Assembly (NCBI GenBank): GCA_963978905.1
Contig: OZ022258.1
Coordinates: 47,600,591-47,664,590, forward strand
Source of the DNA: Trichostrongylus colubriformis
Lineage: Eukaryota > Nematoda > Chromadorea > Rhabditida > Trichostrongylidae
DNA length: 64,000 bases
Direction: 5' to 3'
The translations under genes and the position numbers were made by a program. This document shows, piece after piece, positions 38,788 to 48,896 of this stretch (positions within the stretch are counted from its first letter, which is position 1; each line of letters starts with the position of its first letter). Under the pieces are notes generated by a model. It had not been told where the DNA came from, searched no databases, and saw nothing but the letters and a program-made list of their open reading frames with translations.

Positions 38788-39440
38788 TTAAGTCGTTCGG
38801 AAAGTTCTAGCGGTTTTCGACCTCTAACTTCAAATGCGCATATCTCAGCGCATTCGAAGTTTTACCAGTAGAGTAGAAACCATGTGCATGCTTGATCTTT
38901 TTGTCCAGAACTCTAAAGATTTAGAGAGATGAGTTCGCCGAAGGTGGGTTCAGCATCGTGTAAGGTCTTGAGGCCTTTATTCCGAAAAAAGTGCACAGAT
39001 GTGAGGAAATAGTTCTCGATGAGAGCCAGGTCAGGTGAATATGCTAGACGCGGCAAAGTTTCGTCACCCAGCCCATTCCACATTTCGGGGTTGTTTGTGC
39101 GACATGGAGCCAAGCGCTGCCGTGAATAAGAAAAGGTACCCTCGTATCGTGCATTCGACAAGCTGCAGACAGCGTACCGCCACAACAACGGGTTCGGGTA
39201 TTGTTGAAGAGCCTGACTTCTCTTTCTACCATCATGCAGTTCGTCTTTGATGGTCCTACAAAATCCCATTCTCACCACATTTCACAATGCGATCAAGATA
39301 TGGGTAGCTATGTGCTGGCGAAGAAAAGTGTAGCTAAGCGGTACGGATCTGCCGTTTGTCCATTCTCTCCTAGAGTCTTTAGACAAGTTCAAAACTTTAT
39401 TTGGGACGAGAATGTTTCTATGTTTGGATAAAGAAGGAGC
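38788..39440 (-). mobile_element. Mariner transposase remnant, copy C
   Basis: On the minus strand, frames with shifts between them read KCGENGFCRTIKDELHDGRK, then VPFLIHGSAWLHVAQTT, then ETLPRLAYSPDLALIENYF and FRNKGLKTLHDAE. This is the order of mariner transposase from its second catalytic region through the YSPDLAP signature to the C-terminus. The left edge (38788-38813, TTAAGTCGTTCGGAAAGTTC) matches the TIR of copies A and B. The 5' half and the other end were not found, so it is truncated and dead. Confidence 0.75.
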
Positions 39441-41603
39441 GAACTATATCATGGCATAGACAATGATAGTGATAAACCAGAAAATTATCCAGAGAACCGT
39501 ATACTCGTAACCGCAAGAGCCATCTGAACAACCTCATAGCGGAACCTTATCCTCATCCCGCGTCTCACTGAAGCTAGCCTCAAGCTCGTTACTCTGGGGG
39601 CAAGTTCAGCAAGCGAAGCATTGCTGTGATAATAAAGACTGATAGGAAGGAAAGAAACCTGAAAACATATCCTTCTTCAGCAATGGCTGACGTTAGGCTG
39701 CATATTGTTTTCACGTCATCTATACCACTATGAAGACGGCCCTAAATACAAATCCTTACCAAAGAGGAGCAGCTGGGTTACCTGAACAAGAAGCTCTATC
39801 ACTCACAGCGTGTTGCAAATTGTATATGCGTAATAGGTCTTTCAAACCCTTGGCAAAAGTTCCTGTGTGCTCACAGTAAGACTTCTTTATGTTGATCCAT
39901 TTATCGAAGTAACTGAATGCAAGTCTGATTGGAAGAGAAAGCGAATGGAGGCACTCAAATTCTACAGTCTCTTCTTCTTTCCAGATGTGCGGCATGGAAA
40001 AAAAACCCAAAAAACAATAAAATATTTTACAACCCAAAATATCCTCACCTTGGAAGCGGTAAATGCTTGTTTGCACTTTCCGAAGGCAACATAACGCCCA
40101 AATCCCAATCACCACATGTCACAAAAGCGAAACGAGAATCCAGAATACCTTCCTACAAAGCCGAACTAAGCATATTCACGTCAAAGTACTTCGTGCGTGT
40201 TGTATTTCTAGTAGAAATGCCACTTCACTGAAAAACTGTAAGCACCACAACGAACCTTTTTCAACCAAACATCGAAGTCATTCAAAACTTGGTCAATAGT
40301 TGGCTGCGTGTCGACCATTTCCTTCAAGATAAAAGAATTCAGAGAAAAAGTGGGAGGGAACCAGTAAAAATTATCAACCAGGAGCCTTTAGAGAAAAAAA
40401 AAACAGTACAAGAACTCATTTTTGAACGAAATCCGATACGGTTCATTACACTTGAATTGGCACTGGGGAAAAATGCTCACAAAAACCATAGCAAAACAAA
40501 GAAAATATAAGAAAGGGTACCATTCATAAACTGACACCTTGGGATCGATGGAAGGAACAATTTTAACCAGAAACAAGCGCAATATTCACCTGGATTATTC
40601 CAGTAAGATGCGTACAAAATGAGGTGATGACAGGGTTGACAGTTGGTCTGACATACTGATGGAAGTACGAGTTGACTGTCCAAGACCGAACGTCGAGCTT
40701 CGCAACTGGAAACTCTATGATTTCCTGTAAGAAGAATGATCTGAGGAGGAGAACAGAGTAGCTAGTTAAGTACCTGATAGGGTAAAATTTTTCCATCATC
40801 ACAACAAGTGGCTTCAAAATCTAGCACCAAGAGATACTCGAAGTCCTGAGTCACTTTCGGGGATTCTGAAACGATCTGCTAATGAAAAATATACAATTTC
40901 CCAAAATAGCTTAATCATAAGGATCGTGATGAAGAGGTCATAAAAGAACAAAGCCATGAAAAGGAAATAAGTGAAACATGTGCTAACCATTGAAACTATC
41001 AGACAAAATCGCTCGTTGAAGTAGTCGAAAAGGATAAACAACCTCACGGTATGAACCGCTCAAAAAAATAGAAAATGTCACAACACATTTCGGTCTGTTT
41101 TGCAATAATGGCGACTAACTTTTCAACTGAGGACCGATGCAATGTGAACTTTTATGATTCGCATCATTTAGATAACTCGGGGACTAATACGAATATTATA
41201 TGTTATACGAGATATGCTTTGTGATAATGTAATTGAAACTATTGATAAAAGTTTGTGACTATGATAAACTATGATAAATGATATAAATGTAACTGAAACT
41301 ATGATAAAAGAGAACAAATTGTTGGCCAATACCGAAATTAATCTGCGGTTGCTAACACACTACGTATTAAGAAGATTGTAAAATTTACATTGAATCACGA
41401 ACCGGATTTAGAAGTGGACATCAAAGGAAATGGCGGCACCTTGGATAAAATCGACTGAACGACGGAAGAGCTGCGTTTCTTCAGAAATGGCTCCTTTTTA
41501 GCAGTCTGAAGTATTCTGTTATACTAATAATAACTATTCATAAGTCATAACAAAAAAAAAACTCGACGTGATGAAATTATTTCGGTATGCAAAAGAGAGG
41601 GTC
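39441..41603. other. Intergenic
   Basis: No gene recognised. Near 41.24-41.30 kb ATGATAAA recurs several times in an AT-rich stretch. Confidence 0.4.
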
Positions 41604-41839
41604 AAATAAAGTCGGGGGGGGGGGGGTGGGGGGGAGGGGGGGGACACGCAACTTTGCGTGGGCGTTTCACCCACGTCAAGCTTCTTCCCCTCCCTAGGCT
41701 TAGCCTAAAGCAGATGAAACCTATGCTTCGAGAGATGCTTTTTCATGTGGGAGGAAGGGATATCAATTTTAGTCTAAGCCTAGGGAGGGAAAGGAGCTTT
41801 GACGTTGACGCAAAGTTCCCCCCCCCCCGACTTTATTTA
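41604..41839. repeat. Short foldback element with poly-G/poly-C arms (236 bp)
   Basis: The left arm AAATAAAGTCGGGGG...ACTTTGCG...CACGTCAAGCTTC...CCTCCCTAGGCTTAG pairs with the right arm CTAAGCCTAGGGAGGG...GACGTTGACGCAAAGTTCCCC...GACTTTATTT. A run of 13 G (41614-41626) on the left faces 11 C (41818-41828) on the right. No coding capacity. Confidence 0.8.
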
Positions 41840-43449
41840 TCCCAAAAGAGATTCTTAGGTAAGACGTGTCACCTCCCTAACTTACGCTGGCCTCTGATGA
41901 TGCCTCCACTCTGAGATAGTAATTATGAAAGAAACTACCAATAAGTTAATTCACTTTGTAGCAACTGCTTGTGCTTGCGATAAAGGAATGTGGACAGCGA
42001 TTGAGGCGAAACGGCGAAATCAAAGAGTTGGTACGCAAAGCCACCGTGTTCATACCTGAAAAAAAACAGACAACTATATGAAACAGACAAGAAATAAATA
42101 ATATGAAATAGAACAAGAAATAGTTGGCACCAAACAACCAGTAGACCGTGTCATGAAAGGTAAAACAGAAAAACATACTGGGATTCTCGATATACTCCGG
42201 TCACCACTAGATAACCATTAATGTAATCATAATCCTAGAACGCGATTGAAATTGAATTCACCATGAATACAATGGGTGATAGTGTGATTACGTACATTAT
42301 GCAGACATCGTAACCCTACGCCTAAAACTCTCTGGGCATGTCTTCGCGCGATGTACCTTGGGGAGGGCAGCAGCGATGGTAACATGGCTTTACGTGACTG
42401 GGGGGTTAAAAAACAGCACGAAAGTGAGCCACGGATAGGCGAGGTGACATCTTTGACATGTAGACGCACACGTACTTGACCCATGATTCATGAACAGACA
42501 TGTTGAAACCCCCCAAATAAATAACATCGATATTATTTCCTTTAAATAAAAATGTCTGTGAATAGGTAAGTTTTTGTACGTCTCCAAGTAAGGCTGATTT
42601 GTAGCATATAGCAGTGACGGACACTGTTACGTTAGGACTTAATCAAAGGGAAAATGGTAGGGGAAAACGGCGACAGTAAAGATTCACTAACTCATTTAAT
42701 GTCACGAAAAAATAGAAAATAAAAATTCTAGTAAAAATATTGCTTTTGTAAGCCATAGCGCTGCAATAAGACAAATTCGAAATGATAGGGCACCCCGGAA
42801 ATCACCCTGGAGAGTTGAAACGCATTCGAATGCATTGACCATATTGAGTGAAAATATAATCCACGGCGCATTCCCAAAATGGAACGATGAGTGCTCGATC
42901 TTTGATTTTTGCGTAACCACCTAAGAAACTGTTTTTAAAAACCTGCGAGACTTCCTTGTTGTGCTGATAGAATCTTCGAAAAGCACGAACTAGTCCTCAA
43001 CGAAACCTGGACTGGTCCTAATTCACTTCACCGTTTTGAGCTCAGAAGACTGTTATGAAAAATTTGGGGAACAAAGATCTACGGCTATCCAAATGTTGTA
43101 CATAAGCTCTTGAAGCTTCAGAATGAGATGATGAATAGTAACAACGTTACGAAGGACAATAAATTCTGGACAAAACCACCGAAGTGATAGAGGAAGTAGT
43201 AGGTAAGAGCTCCCTACCTGCTACAGAGAAAAATTCAGATGGGATTTCGCACGTCGACGGGATTCACCCATGGGACCTTTCCTATTTACATCCACCTATT
43301 CATGATAACATTACATTCAGTAAGAATGAGATTTTCGTTTGAGTATTGCTGATACTCTAGGAGTTCAGTTCCTATAGTTAATGGCTCAGATTTCAATACT
43401 TCTTTATGCACTTATATTTTTGCTCTCATCCTTGAAGTTTTGACGCTAG
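41840..43449. other. Intergenic
   Basis: Nothing recognised on either strand. Confidence 0.4.
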
Positions 43450-43695
43450 ACAATCGAAATGCACCACGCATTATAGTTCCATTTAGAATCGTGCCATGAA
43501 TGCGATTTTTCTTATGCATTGACCTACGAGAACCAGCCGATGTACAAGGCAGTGCTTTTATCCTCCCAGGCGTGTCTGAAATTAATTCACTTAACACTGA
43601 ATTATGGAACACATAGCGACCTGGGTGGGCATCGATGCAAGATGGGTTCCCGCACCAGTAGAGTGCGCCACTTGTTACTCCTCACGCCCCACACA
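43450..43695 (+). repeat. Dispersed repeat R, copy 3
   Basis: ATAGTTCCATTTAGAATCGT, CAGCCGATGTACAAGGCAGT, TTATCCTCCCAGGCGTGTCT and TTCCCGCACCAGTAGAGTGC occur in the same order as in the other copies. Confidence 0.65.
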
Positions 43696-44839
43696 TATTT
43701 TGCGCACATTTTTCTGGCGTACGAGAAATTCGTCATAATATTCGGGCTAAATCCAAACCATGACTGAAACTCCGAGATTCTCCCTATTCGAACAAAATCA
43801 TATCTGATCCTAATAAGAGATTTCCCTTTATAGCGATGAGACGTGTTGATTTGGCTCTTAGTTTCTTTTTCTTCTCTTACGTAAGAATTATGTATTAAAT
43901 GGCATATGCTGACGTAGTTGGAATTATGATGTCCCTCATGGTGTTATTATTGATCAAGAGCTTCTTATAGCTTACATAACACATTGTAAGGTCTGCCTTA
44001 TAATGATTACACTCCGTGGTTTATGAGGTATACATATATGCGTTTATGTTATGACGAGATAAATATCTGTTGTCACCTTAGACATCGTCCAAAAAAATAC
44101 GCTAAGGTGGCAATGTTTATATGCTCATCAGAACTTCAAATTTGGGTAGTTAATATGCAATGAGCAAATGTCGAAAATGGTTAATAAATGAAGTGAAGCC
44201 GAATATCGGGAGGGAAGAATTTAGGGTGGTGATGGCCAAGGAGTTTTCCTCCTTCGGCTATTAAATACGGAGACGCAGCTGGGTCAGTATTCGTGATCTG
44301 AAGAAAGTTCCCTTTCCCGTCCAACATTTGACCTCTCCACATACTCATCCCCTTACATTGTTATTGTCCGTATATGAAAATAATATTGAACTGCTAAATA
44401 TTTTTTCACATTGTCTCTCTTCTTACAGTATTCCTCTAGATAGCGGATCTCCGCGATATGCCTGAAGGTGTCTGATGCAGTCATCTTTGCGGTTGTGGTG
44501 AGTTGAGTGCTTGCTGAAACAGCCTGATGTCCACCAAAATGCAGCTGTTGTTTGGCGTCAACTTCGGTTTGCCCATCCCGCGATTACGGTCGTCTGCGCG
44601 TGCGACTACAGGACTTAATACTGTAAAAAACACTTGTTCCTCGAGGTCGTGTTGGAGGAAGATGCTCAATTTGCTCGCTGACAAATACTCGATATGGGTT
44701 GAATTGGAGATATAGCTTCAACTTCACTAATGAGTGCTTCTGACGTTCAGCACTAGTGCGCGGCTCACTCCTGAGACTATCGGGGTGAGGAATAAGTACC
44801 CGCCGTTTTTTGTTCTCCGTGTGTCGCAACGTTCTCCTC
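43696..44839. other. Intergenic
   Basis: No gene recognised; AT-rich sequence leading into the 44.8-45.4 kb repeat block. Confidence 0.4.
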
Positions 44840-45450
44840 ACGCTGTTTCTAAGGCTTATAAATGCAGTTGAAAAAGTCTATAGGATGAAATTTTTCGGCG
44901 TTAATCCCTTCTCAGGATGCGACGCACATTCTATTGGGTTGAGGAATAAACTCCCACCGTTTTTTTAACCCCGTTTTCCACATTGTTTCCTTCATCTTTC
45001 GACAAAGCATATTTATTTTTTCGATAGAGCCTTTTTTGCTCTACTGCTACCATCTGTTTTTCGATTCGTTCGATTGCCTAATATTTCTAAGGTTTGGAAA
45101 TGAAGTAAGCTGAAGGCAAAAAATTGGCACTTGCACACCTCATCTTTCTCCTCTGTCATCGAGATCAAAAAATGCATGTGTATATGTTTCCGGCAAAGCG
45201 TTACCAGCTCTTCAGAATGGTACTACTCTTTATTCAAATTGCTTAACTTTTTGCTGTTTTTAGGACTCGCAAATGAAGTACTCACAAAAGTGTGCACGTT
45301 CGTTATCTTCTCTTCCTCGCCTACCATCGAGATTGGAGAGGATGTGCATATATGCATTCGATAGAGTTTCTTTTGCTCTACAAGAAGATACCGGCTCGTT
45401 ACTGTAAAAAAACATAGATCCTTCGTTTTCAAGACATCCAAGTTGTAAAA
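44840..45450 (+). repeat. Diverged tandem repeat block with conserved hairpin
   Basis: Units share TCTAAGG.TT..AAATGAAG (44851, 45087, 45264) and a hairpin block TTCGATAGAG...GCTCTAC (45021-45044 and 45358-45381). A third hairpin copy lies at 61604-61628, also followed by a related GGCTTAGAAATGGTGTACTC. Unit spacing is irregular (about 180-240). No coding frame is supported. Confidence 0.6.
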
Positions 45451-46499
45451 TAGTGAAAACTCCTAATTGGCAGGAAGATGAAGTCACGTTCACACCCCAT
45501 AATTGGTTGGGTAAAAGGCTCCCTTCAATTTCGAAGATGGGAGCGCCCGAAAGGGGGAGGACTTCATTAGTTTCACAGTCCAGCACTACTTACAAGTGTC
45601 ATAGGACTATTCCGAGCTGTGTAATGCAGCAGCATGTGTAAAAAGTGCTCTGACGTAAAGTCGATGTCGCTCCCTCTCCCCTATTTTCGAGTTTGTCAAA
45701 CGGTTTTTTCGGTTTTCTACTTTACTGTTTAGTCAAGCCGAACTTTCTTTACTGCTAAACACGAAAAACCGACCCAAGATCAAATCGATACGCCTCTAAC
45801 TCAATAATCCTCCTTCTCAATGCTTCTCTTTTGTACTCTTTGCGTCACCTGCCGAAGGGTCAATGCAGACTGCGAAGGCTTAAAGGCAGCTTTCGGGAAA
45901 ATTCGGACGAAAAGTATAAGAAGTAGTGAATATGAAAGCCGAGATGCCTAGTAACAGGAAAGTGGAGAAAAAACGAATGGAAGTGGCCAAAAACCCAAGA
46001 AATAGAACCCCTTCCCACCATTGGTTCTGGGCGCGGACGACCTTTCCGTCAAGACGCGGGTAGTCCGCATAGGTTTTCCACTGGCATTACCAAGACGTAA
46101 GCATGAAGGGATGTTCGGAAATGCGACAGCATCTATTTTCATGTGGTCAGTTTCAAGCTAAAAGTGAGAAAGCGCGCTCGATACATTCAATCCTGCCGAT
46201 CTCCTTGACCAACCGCACCGTGACCAACCCCTAATCACGTCGCCTGGAGGCGGGCTGTCCTTGTCCAAGGCGGCTTGTCCTGACGAGGCCGCCTCCGCCA
46301 CAGCTCCAGGGGGCGCCTTCCGCGGGGGATTTCGCCATGCATAGGCCTTCCAGACCCGTAGTTTTTCACTCAATGCCTCCTTATGGGATTCCCTGTCACC
46401 CACATTATCCCGAACACTGTCTTTAAGACAACCATGGATGCATCAGTCAAAATAGGGTAATGGACGAGCTCCGGTTGAAATAAGCTCGGTGGCTTTTGC
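45451..46499. other. Intergenic, next to the LINE remnant
   Basis: A minus-strand frame at 46158-46403 (GDRESHKEALSEKLRVWKAY...) abuts the reverse-transcriptase remnant and may be its 3' flank. It matches no domain I recognise. Confidence 0.35.
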
Positions 46500-47370
46500 T
46501 TCCGTGAAAACGTTTGATGACGTCCCTCCACCTTTCTTTTGGCCTCCTCATGGTCCCTTGCCGGATACTTTGAACTCTACAGCCTTACTGATTCGGTGGT
46601 CTGCCGACCTTTTCAGCACGTGCCCATTCCATCGCAGACACAGCTCCCTCAACTTCAGCTGAGCCGATGCCGTCTGCAAGACTGCCCTGACGTCCTCGAT
46701 CCTGATCCTGTCGAGCCGCCCCAGCCACATGCCCGTCTCAGCATCCTCACTTCTGCGGAATGTAGCTGCTTCTCGTGATTCATTGTTATGGGCCAAAACT
46801 CGCTGTCATAGAGCATTGCAAGTCTTATCACAGATCGGTATAGCCTGCCATCTCTGCACCTTCGCCTGAAGTTCTTCTCTGATCTTTGCCATCAGGGCAA
46901 GTCGTCAACGTAGAGAATGGTCCTCAGGGGAGCTATGAGGTATTTTACCATGCCATCCAGGGTGAGCAGGAAGAGGACGGGCTTATATCTGAGCCTTGGT
47001 GTACCCCTACCGAGATCCGTACTTCCGCTGTCAGATCTTGCGGGGTGAGTATGACAGCCTTAGACGCATTGTACTTGTCCTATATAAGAGAGACCAGGTG
47101 CTCTGGCATTTGTCGTTCTCGAAGAGTGTTTCAGATTACTGGCCGACGGTCGAAGGTGTTTTCAATGTCCAGGAAGGCTAGGTAGCAGGGTTGACGCTTT
47201 TCACAGTACTTTTCCATCAGTTGTGGTGGACCGTGGTGGACCGCTCAGACATGAACCCCAACTGCTCCTGAGAGATGGTAACGAACCCTTAGCCTCAAGT
47301 CAATCAGCCGTTCGTACATAATGGTATGAGCTGTCAGCTTTATTCCACGGTAGTTGGAGCATTCCATCGC
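46500..47370 (-). mobile_element. Non-LTR retrotransposon reverse transcriptase remnant (RTE-like)
   Basis: Minus-strand frames, broken by shifts and stops, give in order NYRGIKLTAHTIMYERLIDL, LAFLDIENTFDR (RT motif A), PEHLVSLI, VGVHQGSDISP (motif B), LYVDD at about 46.90 kb (catalytic motif), then the post-RT region LKLRELCLRWNGHVLKRSAD and RPKERWRDVIKRF. The NYRGI, VHQGS and LRWxGHVxR set is typical of RTE/BovB-type LINEs. Sequence between YVDD and the thumb is deleted. The endonuclease part was not found. Confidence 0.8.
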
Positions 47371-48611
47371 GCAAACAAAAAATGTTTTATGGTAAACCGT
47401 AACACTCGCAGCATATAAATGAGTTGCACGAGTTTTCTGCCAAGTTTTTTTCTTTTTCTCAGCAATTTTTTGACATCGTCTACAACCACATCATTGAGAA
47501 GTAATTATAGGTGCTAACATATATGGCAAGAGGGCAATGCATATCAGACCTTTGCGCTCATTTTTATCTTTCTATTACTCATCTAAGCTTTGTTTATTTT
47601 AGAATAACCAGTATGAATATGTAGTGTGTGTTCACGTTGTTTACCATTCATAAAATACCATGTTGAAAATACACAGGGTGTGGCGAAAGTATTGACCGCT
47701 TGATGGAGTCTTACCATTTCAACAAGAAAAGGGATATCAACATGAATTTATATCAAAGTAAAGATGATCGATAATTATTCCATCACGTGCCTGTGGAAAC
47801 TGATAAGGTCATCGTCGCCTTGGTTCTGGCTCATACCCACGCACGAAGTGCAAGGGAGAGCGTAATGTCATCGGACGCGGGTGACCATTGCTCAAATCGC
47901 AAACTTTCGCCAAAACAAACTTCGGGGCGAGTATATTGCGGTAAGTGGCTCAGGATTTGCCCCTCAAAGATATTCCAGGAGCAATGTCGAGTGGGTTAGA
48001 ATGACTAGGTGGGTAATTGCTGCGAATTAGAGTAGTCGTGGCAGCTGTTATGAGAACATCCGTGCCTCATTTTAGGTATGGGCTGCTTCCTGTTCGGAGT
48101 CGACTCGACTGGGTGAGGTATTATCTAGGATGTACTTGTCCCCTAGTGACATCGTCGACTTGGTTTTGAGATTGGTTATGTCTCGAATATTGTCTGATTT
48201 GTAGAATTTCAATACTCCGACGCACCGTCTTGCAGGATCGTCCCTACAGATTTCCTAGATTTTGAGCCATTGAATTTTTCCGTTTCGATCATCTTGCGGC
48301 ACAAAGCCTGCACTACTCCTCACAGTTCACTCGCTCTATTGAGACCACTCTTACGAGAACATGGAACGATTTGTGCGGCGATCACATGCGGCCCACGGCA
48401 GATGCTTTTTCTCGCCATCTCGTCATCGTGCCCGAGCCATAGACGATCCTACCGAATTCTGGGGGATTATTATGATCTATTGGTAGGAACTGTATATATC
48501 ACATACATCAGTAAACTTATGATACCTCATTTCTTTTTAGTATGGCAACGCTTTGTCAGGCAGTCAATACTTTTGCGGCGCAATCTTAAAAATGAGTATT
48601 TCATTAATTTT
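47371..48611. other. Region between LINE remnant and protease 3' end
   Basis: CAGGGTGTGGCGAAAGTATT at 47.68 kb resembles a Tc1/mariner end, but no matching opposite end was found. Otherwise nothing nameable. Confidence 0.35.
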
Positions 48612-48896
48612 TCAATCAAAAACCGTTGAATTTCTGTTCTTAAGCGATTTCGCAAAGCCGATTCTGTTGTTGCCAACGTCGTAGATATTGCAGAACTGAC
48701 GGATAAACGGATCGCCGAGAATCCACTGTGGTCCGAAGCCAGCTGAGTTCATTGCAAACATCTTTATAAAGCAGAATGTTCCGGCATCAGCTTTAAGGTT
48801 ATCCGACTCAATGACATAGTCGTGGCCTCCAATTGTCAGTGTGAATTCCACAGTCTTATTACAGTCGACTGTCCAGACTTCATAGATTGTGTACCA
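48612..48896 (-). CDS. Protease exon 9 (C-terminus and stop)
   Basis: Begins WYTIYEVWTVDCNKTVEF after TTCCAG. Contains IGGHDYVIE, the conserved GFGPQWILGDPFIRQFCNIY and GNNRIGFAK, and ends at TGA (48614-48612). An AATGAA about ten bases past the stop could be a variant polyadenylation signal, giving a very short 3' UTR. Confidence 0.92.
   Translation of the reverse strand, partial: WYTIYEVWTVDCNKTVEFTLTIGGHDYVIESDNLKADAGTFCFIKMFAMNSAGFGPQWILGDPFIRQFCNIYDVGNNRIGFAKSLKNRNSTVFD

Noticed and set aside
47676..47700. Tc1/mariner end CAGGGTGTGGCGAAAG
   Set aside because: No partner end or transposase could be found, so not called as an element.
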